Shown one piece after another: positions 12,566 through 25,000 of a stretch of 64,000 nt of DNA. How positions within the stretch are numbered: the first letter of the stretch is position 1; each line of letters starts with the position of its first letter. Under the pieces are notes generated by a model, which did no database searches, had not been told where the DNA came from, and saw only the letters and a program-made list of their open reading frames with translations. The position numbers and the translations under genes were made by a program. The stretch is taken from positions 14,389,001 through 14,453,000 of the forward strand of contig NC_092673.1 of assembly GCF_964355755.1 (NCBI RefSeq). Reading direction: 5' to 3'. Origin of the DNA: Antedon mediterranea. Its lineage: Eukaryota; Echinodermata; Crinoidea; Comatulida; Antedonidae.

Positions 12566-15334
12566 TTATTGGGGTAATGTTGGTAATTTCTTATATATAT
12601 CTAACCTGGTATCCCAGGCACTTTGTAGGTATTTTTTACAAGCCAAGTCAAAAATTTCCCCAAGAACAACGTTTTCATTATATAAATTGTCTAATAACAA
12701 ATGTAATTTCATTTCAGAGGTTCCTTCGTAGAAAGATTTCCAATAATTTTCAAACCCGTTATTCATTAATTGTAATTTCATTGGGTAGAAGATTTCTTCT
12801 CTTAATTTACTAAATGTATTACATTCTAACATAAAGTGTGCGATAGTTTCAGTGTCATTATTGCAGAGTGCACACATACCCGTACTCGTGGGTGACCATG
12901 ACTGTTTCCTACCTTCAAGGTTTAGAGAGTTCGATCTCGCCTTAAATTTCAAACAACTTCTTTTAAAGTCATTTTTGTAAAGAAGGTATGGTTCTAGTAT
13001 CGGTTTATTCTTGTACAATATATATTGTGTCAGAGAAGATTTTGATTGTGCTCTCTTCTGCCATTCGTTATTATCGATATCTTTGTTCTTGCATTTAAAT
13101 TGAGTTAACCACTTACCAGGTGATTCGTTGGTGAACATATCACCCATGTTACATTTATGTAAGGCTTCTTTAACCTGATTTAACCATCCCCATTTTAATT
13201 TATCTTCAAGAATGTTTATGGCGTTAAAAATCACATTGGACCATCTGTCCTTCTCCATGTTTTTTAGGCGGTTAAAATATTTAATCCGAGAGTAGTTTTG
13301 AAGCGATTCTAGTGATTGCCAGCCCAAGTCACCATATAGAGCCTCTTTTGCAACGTTACGCGGAGCCTTAAGAATGGTTCTCGCCATTAAAAACTGCAGG
13401 TTTTCAACTTTTGCCATTGTTGTTTTTCCGTTACAGTACCAAACTGAGCATGCGTAATTAATGGTAGGGATTCCGATAGATTTCCATAATAGGTCCCCGT
13501 AATAAATTCTGTTAAAATCATCTTGTTCATTTATAATGGATTTAATATATGCAATGATGCGATTACCCTTCTTGATAACTTCGTCTATGTGAAGATTGTC
13601 CGACAACGTACGAGAAATATATACTCCCAAGTATTTGTATTTATCAGTTTCTGTTATAGAATTGTTTCCTAACCTCCATTTTCTATATAAGTTGGTCCTT
13701 TGTCCTGTGATAAGGACATTTGATTTATCATAATTAAATGACATTTTCCATTCTTTAGCAAATTCTGTAGTAGTTTGTAGGAGCATTTTAAGTTCCTTCT
13801 CGTTTTCTCCTATTAGCACGACGTCGTCGGCCCATAATAAACAATTAATTTTAGTGTTAAAGATGTTAACACCTAGATCTGAGTTGTTAAGCATTATACG
13901 TAATTCATTGATGTATATTGAGAAGAGTGTTGGCGATAACGAGCATCCCTGTTTAACACCTTCATCGATATCAAATAACTCCGTCTCTAAATTAGCAAAT
14001 TGGACCTTACATTTAACATTCTCATATAAATTTTGTACGATATTAATTAGGTTACCTTTTATACCGATTCGGCGTAATGCTTTTATTAGTCCTTCTCTCC
14101 AGACTGTATCGAATGCTTTTCGGAAATCAAGAAAAGCCAAAAATGACTTTTTACCCTCGGCTTGTCGAGTAGCTATCAAGCTTTTAAGGGTGAAGATATG
14201 GTCTTCACATTGTCTATCTTTACGGAAGCCCCCTTGTGCTTCGGTTAATAAATCATACTCTTCAAGAAATTCTGATATTCTTCGAGAAATTATTCGGCTA
14301 TAGATCTTAGCAATGCATGAGTTTAAGGTAATTCCTCTATAGTTATCTAAATTTCGCCGGTCGCCTTTTTTAAATATAGGAACTATTGTGCCGTTGTTCC
14401 ATTCATCTGGTATACATTCGAGATGGGAGAGCCTTTTAAACAGTTTATACAGTGTTGCAACAATTGTGTTACCGCCGTTTTTTATCAATTCGTTAGAAAT
14501 ATTATCATTGCCCGGGCTTTTGTTGTTTTTACATAGGGAGACTGCGTATTTTACATCTTCACATGAGAATTCGAGTTTATCCAGAGTAGCGGTTTGAAAA
14601 TTCATGTTGTAGCTGTCAGCTAAATTGTCATTAAATAGATCATTCTCTACATCTAAGTTTTTCTTACCTAAGGTATTAAAGTAATTGGTTAACGAGGACT
14701 TAATTATGGGTGCGTCTGATGTTACATTGTCCGTTCCCGGAATTATTATAGATGTAACATTGTTTGTTCGTTTATTTCCTTTTAAAACTGACCAGAAGTC
14801 TCTAGACTGAGGTCCGCCTTTTTCCATTATTTTTGAACATCTATCCATCCGGATTTGTATCATTTTTTGTCTAATTAATGTTTTACATTCGTTTCGTTTA
14901 GTTTGATAATCTTTCCAGAGATTATCTCTTATAGTTTTATTAAAGTCAGAATTAGTTTTGTTCTTACAATATAGTCGGTGTGCTCGACACGCTTTTTTTC
15001 GTTTTTCCATTGACTGTTCAATATCACAATCAAACCATTGTTTACTTTTTCTGGACTGTTTTTTATAGCCTATTGTCTCTTCGGCAGCAGACACTACAAG
15101 GCGTTTCCACGATTCCCAAGCTTCGTTAGCATTTAAATGGGCTGGGTCCCAGTTAGTGAATTTAGATTCAAGGTCCTCTTGGAACGTTGTCCAATCGTGG
15201 TTATACTTTATATCCCATCGTTGTTTAAATGTTTCAGGGATTGTGTTATTATTATTAAATGATTCCACATTCATATCAATTATAATCATGTTATGATCGC
15301 TACCTATGTGAAAGTTACATTGGTCATCTATCAT
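12566..15334 (-). CDS. Non-LTR retrotransposon ORF2 (endonuclease C-terminus, RT, zinc finger)
   Basis: The frame is open for 922 codons. It opens within the endonuclease, whose last motif SDHNM is present at residues 12-16, so the true N-terminus is lost. A linker follows, then RT: fingers with KNNKSPGNDNISNELIKNGG, IVPIFKKGDRRNLDNYRGI, LDFRKAFDTVWR, then GVKQGCSLSPTLFSIY and the catalytic LLWADDVVLIGE. The C-terminal third carries a C-x2-C..H..C finger (CALCNNDTETIAHFMLEC). The long undamaged frame indicates a recent insertion. A related, more truncated copy lies at 38085-40020 on the same strand. The clade is not assigned; the GVKQGC motif separates it from the jockey-like copies here. Confidence 0.9.
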   Translation of the reverse strand: MIDDQCNFHIGSDHNMIIIDMNVESFNNNNTIPETFKQRWDIKYNHDWTTFQEDLESKFTNWDPAHLNANEAWESWKRLVVSAAEETIGYKKQSRKSKQWFDCDIEQSMEKRKKACRAHRLYCKNKTNSDFNKTIRDNLWKDYQTKRNECKTLIRQKMIQIRMDRCSKIMEKGGPQSRDFWSVLKGNKRTNNVTSIIIPGTDNVTSDAPIIKSSLTNYFNTLGKKNLDVENDLFNDNLADSYNMNFQTATLDKLEFSCEDVKYAVSLCKNNKSPGNDNISNELIKNGGNTIVATLYKLFKRLSHLECIPDEWNNGTIVPIFKKGDRRNLDNYRGITLNSCIAKIYSRIISRRISEFLEEYDLLTEAQGGFRKDRQCEDHIFTLKSLIATRQAEGKKSFLAFLDFRKAFDTVWREGLIKALRRIGIKGNLINIVQNLYENVKCKVQFANLETELFDIDEGVKQGCSLSPTLFSIYINELRIMLNNSDLGVNIFNTKINCLLWADDVVLIGENEKELKMLLQTTTEFAKEWKMSFNYDKSNVLITGQRTNLYRKWRLGNNSITETDKYKYLGVYISRTLSDNLHIDEVIKKGNRIIAYIKSIINEQDDFNRIYYGDLLWKSIGIPTINYACSVWYCNGKTTMAKVENLQFLMARTILKAPRNVAKEALYGDLGWQSLESLQNYSRIKYFNRLKNMEKDRWSNVIFNAINILEDKLKWGWLNQVKEALHKCNMGDMFTNESPGKWLTQFKCKNKDIDNNEWQKRAQSKSSLTQYILYKNKPILEPYLLYKNDFKRSCLKFKARSNSLNLEGRKQSWSPTSTGMCALCNNDTETIAHFMLECNTFSKLREEIFYPMKLQLMNNGFENYWKSFYEGTSEMKLHLLLDNLYNENVVLGEIFDLACKKYLQSAWDTRLDIYKKLPTLPQ

Positions 15335-15445
15335 GAGTTCATTTATATCTTTTGTTATTGAATGTTAATGTTATTAGTTGAATTTTGTAAGCCTAGCTAA
15401 TAGCCCTAAATTACAGCCTATATATGACGGCGTGTTAATTCGTAC

Positions 15446-16839
15446 TACGAAAGCCCATTAATGCCATTTTAAGTATATGTTTTTCGAACGTAATCCGTTC
15501 TAACGAATTAGTAATTCGTTTGAACGGATTAATAATCTGTTCAAACGAATTAGTAATCCATTCAAACGAATTGCAACATATACAACAAGTGCCATTTAAA
15601 GTATATGTTGTAATTCGTTTGAACGGATTACTAATCCGTTCAAACAAATTACTAATTTGTTTAAACGGATTACTAATTCGTTCAAACGAATTACTAATTT
15701 GTTTAAACGGATTAGTAATCCGTTCAAACGAATTACTAATTCGTTCAAACGAATTAGTAATCCGTTTAAACGAATTAATAATTTGTTTAAACAAATTAAT
15801 AATTTGTTTAAACGGATTACTAATCTGTTTGAACAAATTAGTAATTCGTTTGAACGAATTAGTAATCCGTTTAAACAAATTATTAATTTGTTTAAACAAA
15901 TTAATAATTTGTTCAAACGGATTACTAATTCGTTAGAACGAATTAGTAATTCGTTTGAACAAATTAGTAATCCGTTTAAACAAATTACTAATCCGTTTGA
16001 ACGGATTCCTAATTCGTTTTAACAGATTATTAATCTGTTTAAACAAATTAGTAATTCGTTTGAACGGATTAGTAATCCGTTCAAACGAATTACAACATAT
16101 TCTTTAAATGGCACTTGTTGTATATGTTGCAATTGGTTTGAACAGATTACTAATTCGTTTGAACAGATTACTAATCCGTTCAAACGAATTACTAATTTGT
16201 TTAAACAGATTAATAATCTGTTCAAACGAATTAGGAATCCGTCCAAACGGATTACTAATTTGTTTAAACGGATTACTAATCTGTTTAAACGAATTACTAA
16301 TTCGTTTAAACGAATTAGTAATCCGTTTAAACAAATTATTAATTTGTTTAAACAAATTACTAATTTGTTTAAACAGATTACTAATTCGTTCAAACGAATT
16401 ACTAATTCGTTCAAACAGATTAGTAATCCGTTTAAACAAATTATTAATTTGTTTAAACAAATTATTAATTTGTTTAAACGGATTACTAATTCGTTTGAAC
16501 GAATTAGTAATCCGTTTAAACAAATTATTAATTCGTTTAAACAAATTAGTAATCCGTTTAAACAAATTAGTAATTCGTTTGAACGAATTAGTAATTCGTT
16601 TGAACAAATTAGTAATCCGTTTAAACAAATTAGTAATTCGTTTGAACGGATTAGTAATCCGTTTAAACGAATTACAACATATACTTTAAATGGCACTTGT
16701 TGTATATGTTGCAATTCGTTTGAACGGATTACTAATTCGTTTGAACAGATTATTAATCCGTTCAAACGAATTACTAATTCGTTAGAACGGATTACGTTCG
16801 AAAAACATATACTTAAAATGGCATTAATGGGCTTTCGTA
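15446..16839. mobile_element. Foldback element made of near-palindromic 21-bp repeats, TA-flanked
   Basis: The outer arms are inverted repeats of at least 170 bp with almost no mismatch (15448-15622 against 16663-16837). They begin CGAAAGCCCATTAATGCC and are bordered by TA on both sides. The interior is a run of about 65 units of 21 bp of the type AATTAGTAATTCGTTTGAAC, each close to its own reverse complement. Three copies of a 38-bp spacer (core TTTAAATGGCACTTGTTG) lie near 15563-15610 (inverted), 16088-16125 and 16674-16712. The middle spacer is close to the centre of the element. No transposase is present, so it is non-autonomous. TA flanks would fit a Tc1/mariner-type origin, but this is inference. 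Confidence 0.85.
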
Positions 16840-16842
16840 TGT

Positions 16843-17540
16843 TACTGTTGTTTACAGTACTGTGTTTTGCTAGTGCAGAGATTAGGGCCTAGTTGTGACG
16901 GGTCCATTTGATTATTGTATGTTGTTTGAATAATAATACTGTATAAGGAAATTGCTATACTTAGTGTATATTGTATTGATAAAGGACTTAGAATTATTAA
17001 TTTGTCGATGTTGCTAAAGCACGGGTGCTGCCCAAATTTTCATTGATTGATGTTTAATTATTGTTTTCTCATATTTAGTGAATCCTACCTACCTACTGTA
17101 CCTCCCTCTTGATACGAAGTGACAGCGATATTGTATGCATTTTAAGAGCAAGATAATCAGGATTAAAGTTATATTTTGTTTCTCTCAACCAAGTTTGTCC
17201 TGTTTGTTTGTATCATACTTGCGATTGATTCCGTTGGTGGCGCTCTATAGTTTTAAGAAATTACGAACTCTACACCATGCTTTATCGGAATAAAATTTGT
17301 TATAAGATTATTAGAAATTAATATGAATAAAACTTGCGGTGAATGCCACAAAAGATAGAAAAAAATAATTTAGTTCCATGCCTAAATTACTTGTTGATAA
17401 AATAAACACATTTTCACCTGGTACTAAGGAATCGTGTTTTTATGCGAGTTTATGCGATTTATACTAAAAATAAGATTGCTTGGTCCAAAGGCATTCAAAT
17501 ATTAATTTTCAAAATGCGACATGAAACTGAAACAAACGGC
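16843..17540. other. Non-coding stretch
   Basis: No coding, RNA or repeat feature is recognised here. The sequence is ordinary AT-rich DNA between the foldback element and a LINE 3' end. Confidence 0.4.
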
Positions 17541-17544
17541 CACT

Positions 17545-18890
17545 TTCATTCATTCATTCAGGCTTATCGCCTGACTTTATTTACTTTAGGCCTCTGGCCC
17601 CTAGTAATTAACAAAATAATAATTACATTGAAAAATAAAGCAATTTATGGTCACAAGATAAATGAATTAATTAATTTCGTTCTCTAAGCAAAACATATCT
17701 TAACTTATAAGCATGATAAATATATTTAGATAGATTATCAATAATTATTGGATCCTGTGATGACATTAAACGGCAGAATTTAAAAGTATTTGGATTTTCA
17801 AAAAATAAAGAAGGTATAAATTTGTTTCTGATTTCCTTGTAACGAGAGCAAACTGTAACAAAATGATATTCATCTTCAACTTCATTTATATTACATATTT
17901 TACATAACCTATTGCTGCGCTCTATTCTTTTCCATCTTCCCCTTTCTACCTCTAGTTGAAGTGTGCCCAGTCTTAGTTGACTTAAAGCTCGCTTATATCT
18001 AGTATCAAGGGTCTGTAGTAAGTATCCATCTACTCCGAAATTGTTTTTGAACATTTTATAGTATCTTAATTTTGAAGAAATATTTATGCTTTCAAGAAAG
18101 GATTGGCGTTCCATATCGGTTAGCCTTTCTTTTATTTTATTAACTATATAAAATTTATCAAGGACATTATTTTGTGAAAACCATATGTTTCCATGACCAA
18201 TAGAGCATAACATATGTTTTATATCGCTTACCCAACAATTACTATTATTTTGCGCTTTATGAAGTTGAGATTTATAACATTTCTTTGCATATTTGTCCTC
18301 GTTCATATTTACTAGTCTTACCCAATAACGGATAACATTGAGTACACTTTCGATTGACAATGAGAATCGTCCACATTCTCTTCTAATTGAAACATTTGTG
18401 GCTGATTTCCCGACCCCTAAAACATATCTACAGAAATTATTTTGAATATCATCAATTTTGTTGTTGTTTGGTTTTCCCCATATTTCACTACCATACAGTA
18501 TAATTGGGTTTATTTTAACATCAAATGGTAGTTCCAAATATTCACTGGTAGATGTCCATATTTCTGATATAGGCCTATTATATTTTTGAGTGAGAAAAGT
18601 GCTTTATTAGCCTGTGTATTATTTTGTTCTCTGGCCTTTTCCCAATTTCCTGAACAATCGAAAGTGACTCCAAGATATTTAAGAGATTTTACAATTTCAA
18701 TTTCTTTACCAAGATAATTCCACTTTTCGTAGTTCTTAAGTTTTCCATTTTTTTAAAATACTATTATTTTACTTTTGTCAATGTTAACTACCAATCCCCA
18801 CCTATTACAATAATATGCTAGTTTATTTAAAAGATCTTGTAATGAGTACACTGTATCACTGATTAGTTTAGTAGACCTGATAATAACATA
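17545..18890 (-). pseudogene. LINE C-terminal part with zinc finger, 5' truncated
   Basis: The minus-strand frame from 18537 to 17671 (288 codons) is the post-RT domain of a non-LTR element: it opens INPIILYGSEIWG and ends with a C-x2-C..H..C finger (CKICNINEVEDEYHFVTVC). Upstream, frames between 18880 and 18540 add the end of RT (KLAYYCNRWGLVVNIDKSK, KYLGVTFDCSGNW) with a stop and shifts. The 3' end at 17545-17565 is a (GAATGAAT) tail on the minus strand. It lies just downstream of KYNU in the same orientation. Confidence 0.85.
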
Positions 18891-19069
18891 ATTAGTGATT
18901 GATTGATAGATATTGAGTATAGTATACAGTACAATATAAACATTATGTAAAATATATAGTTAAATAATTAATATTTCTGAATATAAGATAGTAATTGTGA
19001 AACCTTCTTAAACTTGTCTTGTCAAACTTGTCATGAAAATCATTTGGTTCCACAAGGCATATAATACGT

Positions 19070-22000
19070 TTAGTTTAATTTGGTTGCATTCATAGCATCT
19101 TGTATTGCATAAACGAGACGATAAACGTCATTATACCTTGTGTACAAAGGAAATGGAGCAAATCGAAGGACATCTGGTTCACGTTTATCACTCTACAGTA
19201 TAAAAGTAAGGGATAAATATAAAATATATAGTGAAAACCATGAATTATGTATTTCTAAGACTAAATGTCAATCGGAGCCTGTGGAATCCATTGTGATCCT
19301 GACGTCAGGCTGGGAGTAAAGAGCAACAATCAGGATATCGATGGCTTATTGAATATGTGACACTTTACCTTCAAAATATTTCACAGATTAATAAGGGAAA
19401 ATTCAAAAAAAGGAAAAAACATTAGATCAATGCCATGTTTGAATGCTATATATCATTTTGATAACATTTGTAGGCCTACATGACTTGTGTACGGTACTTT
19501 TTAAATAAAATTACAGTGTTTTGGAATACCCTTAGACTTCAAACAACCTCAACGCACTTACCGTAACTCCTCTCTTATTCAATTCTACTTGAACTTGATT
19601 GGCAGGAATTGAAAACACCAACGACAACTGACATCCTCTTTGCTTCGGATCTGATGGTGTCAGGATGTTGATGTAAGGCTTTCCTGGTTCCACTACACTC
19701 TTAACTAATGTTTTATTTAATAAATACTCAAAATAACCAGTCAGAAGTACTTGTTTTGAAACGCAATCTGACATACTTGTTTTATTAAAAACCTGCAAAT
19801 AAAAAGAACCGCGATTGATTTACACTTAAAAAAAACCTAAGCATTTTACTTTATATTTTGGTAGGATAGGATAGACATATGCCTTTTCACACAGGTTCAC
19901 TCATTTCTGTTCTGGTGAGCTCTTATATGGAAGCTTTAAAGTCCGTTGCCTTCGTTCTCCATGGAGTTTAAATGGTTCATTTACTAACTTCTACCTTTTC
20001 TGGTTATCTTAAGATATTAATTTGATTAATCATTTTGTGTGTAACACGCTTAGGAACAATAAAACACCATTTTAAGTGTTCATAGATAATTGATTCTTAC
20101 AATTATTTAAAAATATACACAATCACTAAGTATAATTTAATTTAAAGATAAAGTAAAATTTTTAAAAAATTACGAACCTCAAGGCTGGCCTTTAATGGAA
20201 TTATTGCCATAATCGAGGGAGTAGAGATACGATAGCCCTCAATTCCAGGCGACAGGTCTATGTCTATATAAATATGGATGTTGTATTGAATAATATTCAC
20301 AGAAATTATGTGTCAATATGAACATTATTACTATACATCAGTTCAGATACTTGTATTCAGATATTTGTTACTACATTAATTAGTAGGCCTATACTTAGGC
20401 ATTATTCAAAAGTGAGTGATTTTTACAAACATTGTAAAATATTTCTTACTAAGGCATGGAACTCACAACATGACATATTATATAGGCCCTATAATACAAT
20501 TCCTTCTCAAATTTTATTTTTCTCTTTTCTTAGTTTATTTTTTAAAAACTGTAGGCCTATAAGGTAATATTTGAAGATCTCAACTAGTTTTTTCAGTGAT
20601 TTAATTTGTTATTTTTTTCCAGTGCACATTATGCTTTACCACAAATGTCATTACAAAGCATATTTAGAAATATGGTGTATTTAGTTCTTATATTTTTATT
20701 TTATGTGTACTGTAGGCCTAGTCGTTACACATCCTATTGGGGTGCTTCTAATATAAAAGAGATATAATAAAGTATCAGCTTATCCGTAACACGTCACTAA
20801 AAGGATCAAAACAAAATCACACACAATGCAAAAAAAATGAATCTTCAAATATCATATTAATACATTAATGTACACAATAGTATTTTATTTACAACTTACT
20901 TTTACTCATTTCAAATCTTGTTTCTTCTCGATTACTCCACCAACCGCTCAATCTACAATGACGAGAAACATATTGCATGATTACTAGAATGTAAGAAGCA
21001 ATAGTAGGCCTAGACTGTCGGAAGAAAAAGATCTCAACGATATGGAGAACCTTGTGCACGATTAATTAATACAGCTCTAAAAATGTGGCTTAATGTATAC
21101 CCTGAAAAAAAACCCAACATATTTGACAAAAATATGTATGCCTAGATACTCCTAAATAGAGAGTGTTTTGACAATCATTGGATGAGTATACAGATTATGC
21201 CAATTTGTAGTAGGAAACCGTTTTGTATTAGCTATACCTTTTGATCAATGTGTAGCAACAAGGTGGTACTTTGTAGCATTTGGCTAGATAAACTGGCAAA
21301 AATGTTCCTCGAATAGTAATTATGTATAGAGCCTAGAGAAGAAACTGTAACATTTCTATTCTATTTTTACTGGTACCATATACAATATAGAGAGTATAAA
21401 ACACTGAACATACATTGTTTTAATTAATTTCTAATACGGAGCCTATTTACTTTGGTTTATCAGTTTCTGAATGTTTTTCATGTATGAACGCACCACCTGC
21501 ACAACCAGCCCCACCATTCATATACTGCAAAGAAAAACATATAAAAAGTATACATCATCATAGTGTAATTCTGGAATAATGGAAACATATTTTTTCTATG
21601 CATTTGGCCATAAACTGTCAATCTTTGTTTCTTGCTTAACTTTCATTTTGACCAAATTTCTTTACATTTTTAAGTGACGTGATAAAAAAACAAAAAACTG
21701 AATTCCTAACAAAATTATTCAAACTCAATTAAGATACAAACACATAAGCAAAAAGCTAAATCAAAATGCTAAATTAATAGTTCAGGAAGAAGTGTCAAAC
21801 TCTCGAAAACGCTATTCCTTTTACAGTTCTCAATGAGATTAAGAAATAATTGGAATTGAAGAACTAACTTTATAGTTACACCAAGCAGCAAAGTCAACAT
21901 CCCAATCATGAAGACACAACTCAACATTGCCAACGGCATGTGCAAGATCAAAGCCTACAAAACAACCCTTAAAATTGAGGAAAAGGACAAAAATTAATGA

Positions 22001-25000
22001 ATGGATAAATGTATGAATAATATTTTATAGGTCATTCAAGTTCAGAAAATTTTAAAATTTTCAATACAAAATATCTATACAAACCCAGAACGATCCTACT
22101 ATTTTATTAACAATTATAATTCTTAGCATGCTGATATTGTTGATTCTTAGCATACCACCTATTTTTTATTTATTCATCAATCAATCAAGTTAAAAAATAA
22201 ATCAATGCTTTTTAAACATGTTAATCAATCCCTTAAACTCTATACTAGTACTGTTCCACCAGCATTCAAATCTTGGGACTCGTAAGCACAACAAGGTTTG
22301 AGATGCTACCTACCTTACTATGTCCAGCTTTTGTAATTGCCTGCATGTCAAACAATTGACCTGTATAATAGTGGATACCACAAAACATTATTGTTGCAAT
22401 CTCAGAACCATGCTTTTCAATTAACACTAGTATATCCTCCATTCGTATATTAACTTCTCCCTATTTAAAACAGCACAAACTAACATTACAAATACATGTA
22501 CTTCTCCCATATAGAAATTTTGAAAAAGTACTAAAATGTGTTCTAAAAGAATAATAGAGATTCTTAGCAACATCAAAAATGCAAATACTACTTATACGTC
22601 AGCGGCATCACTGTAAACTAGACCAATCTCTAGTAAAAGTAAACATTCCTTTACAATACATGAACAAATGTTGTGGATCAACATTTGTAGATGTCACAAT
22701 ATATCCTAAAATCTGCAAAAATATGTTCAACATTCAAACAACTTTTCATTAAGAATCCTGAAGAGACAGTACGGACTTGATTGAGTGTCTATGTCGTCCC
22801 TCGTCCACCAAATGATACTATTTTGTTGTTGTTTTATTTGTTTAGTCAATGTACATACTATGTTGATTGTGGTCGAAATTGAATTGAATTAATTGATTTA
22901 TACCTCTCTTGGGCTTGCATAAATGATACAATCCTCTGGATTTCCACCATGCAGTTTTATTTGACTTTCAATCATATACTGCAAAAAATTATTCACGAGT
23001 ATAAAATTATGTTCTTTAAAATATCCACTAGTTTTACCATCTAATACAGTAATAGTAAGTTTGTTATCCTTTGAACCTGGGAGTCAAATAATTAAAGAAA
23101 ATGTTTTATATTGTTGTGATAAGAATTTGTTTACCGCCAACTAACACTCAGCCTGAGTGCCTCAACCATTCAATATGAATATTCTCTTTTGGATTTTTGG
23201 GATTGGCATTTATAGGATAGGCCTACAATTTATATACTATTTTTATAAAAATAAATTAATTTTGATTTCGATTTCATTACCTGATCTGAAGGAAATGCAT
23301 TTGATTCCACTAAGATCTTTTTTCTGGATTCGGTTGGTTTGTAAAATGAAATCTAAAAATAAAACACATTTATTTAATTTAAATATGTTAATTTATCTTT
23401 GGTGCTGTTGAGAGATTTGCCTAGAAGAGCTTGGATAGTCAAGGTACTTTATTTTCTGTGTTTAGTATGGAGATCCTCAAAATAACAATTGTAATTTGGA
23501 AAGTTATTTTAAAAAGCGTAGTTGTGGAATAAACTATGCCACTGCCACTATTTCATGTAATGTGTCTGTCTCGATGAAAGCGATACCATACAAAACACAA
23601 TGTTGGATTTGGACTCATTTTATGAATTTTCTTTTTAGAGTTAATTCCCAGGGTCTATTTGACAACATAAACCCAATTATGTGTTGTTGTAGGTGTTCAT
23701 TCGGTTTATGTGGACAACAGGTTGAGTCCTGAGACACACATTTGAAAATTTCCAGTTATTAAGCAGAAACTTCATTGTATTGAAAAACCATCTGTAGCAC
23801 GATCTAGATAGTACGCGAGCAAAGCGAAGAATTTATCAATATATTATTTTTACAGTATATCTGACAACAACTCTTTTAGATCAAAATCTATCTTATCTTA
23901 ATAATCATATACAGTATATCATATTTTCAATTTCTACTCACGAGTAAAATGTGGAGATTTACAGTGAGTGCATTCATCACAGCCACTTCACTAGTCTTAG
24001 CACCTAAAATTAATAGATACAATTACCAAGCTTTCCGTAATGGTCACATAGTACTGTATGCTTTTAGACATTAAACCTAAACTGGATATCCGCAGTACAA
24101 GTACAATTTTTCTTACAGAATTGTTAACCTATGGAATAGTCTACCAGAGGAAGCCGTTAACACTACCACAGTAAACGCCTTTAAAAATAAACTTGATAAA
24201 TTCATTGAAAGAAAATACAACAAATTTACTTTATGGGATAAAGTGTATTGCAGAAGAATTTAAATCAAGGAAACGAATGAAAAAAAAACAAAAAAAAAAA
24301 CCAAAAAGAAAAACCATGCAGTGATGAATTGATGAAATTGGGAGGGCATGACATGTACCATACAGAAATGTATGGTCTACTTACGAGCCCGACAAGACAG
24401 GTGATTACAGGTGATTACAGGTGATTACATTGTGGTGAAACATCAATCAAGCCATTCATCATCTATCATATCAATGCACCACCCCATTTATCCTCATTGT
24501 CATCATCATCATCATCATCATTATCGTCGTCCCCGCCGTCGTCGTGATCTTTATTAATTAATTCATTACCAACTATCCTGGCCATATCTGCCTGTACTTT
24601 TAAATCGCTTTTGCTCCATGGTATTTCACCCCTAAAATATCCATGTACACCTCTACAAAATTGAAGAAAATCTCAAAACGAATCTAATTTTAGCATAGTA
24701 ATATTGAAATACAATATATAAAAGTTGAATATCAATTAACGTACTAGCGATATATCAATATGTGGTGATCAGGTTATAACTTTTTGTATCTTTTCAATTC
24801 GTAATTAAACGGTTTTAGTCAACACATATTTCTATACCCATTCTAGTCCAGAGAATGTATGTCCAATGTATAGTTAAAGTTAAAGTTACCTCTTTTATAT
24901 ACGGCCCTAAATAAAGTAATACAAAAAGATACTTTAGGCTGACTACTTACATATTAGACCATTTGTCTAGTTCGTTGTTCAGATAATGTCTCGTTGTAGC

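Noticed and set aside
15435-16892. Repeat array as a CRISPR or as a repeat-protein gene
   Set aside because: Units are contiguous without unique spacers, and frames exist on both strands purely because the unit is 21 bp and near-palindromic.
24520-24570. Acidic run after KYNU exon 3 as part of the protein
   Set aside because: It is translation of a microsatellite in the intron; a GT donor at 24570 gives perfect continuity with the next exon.
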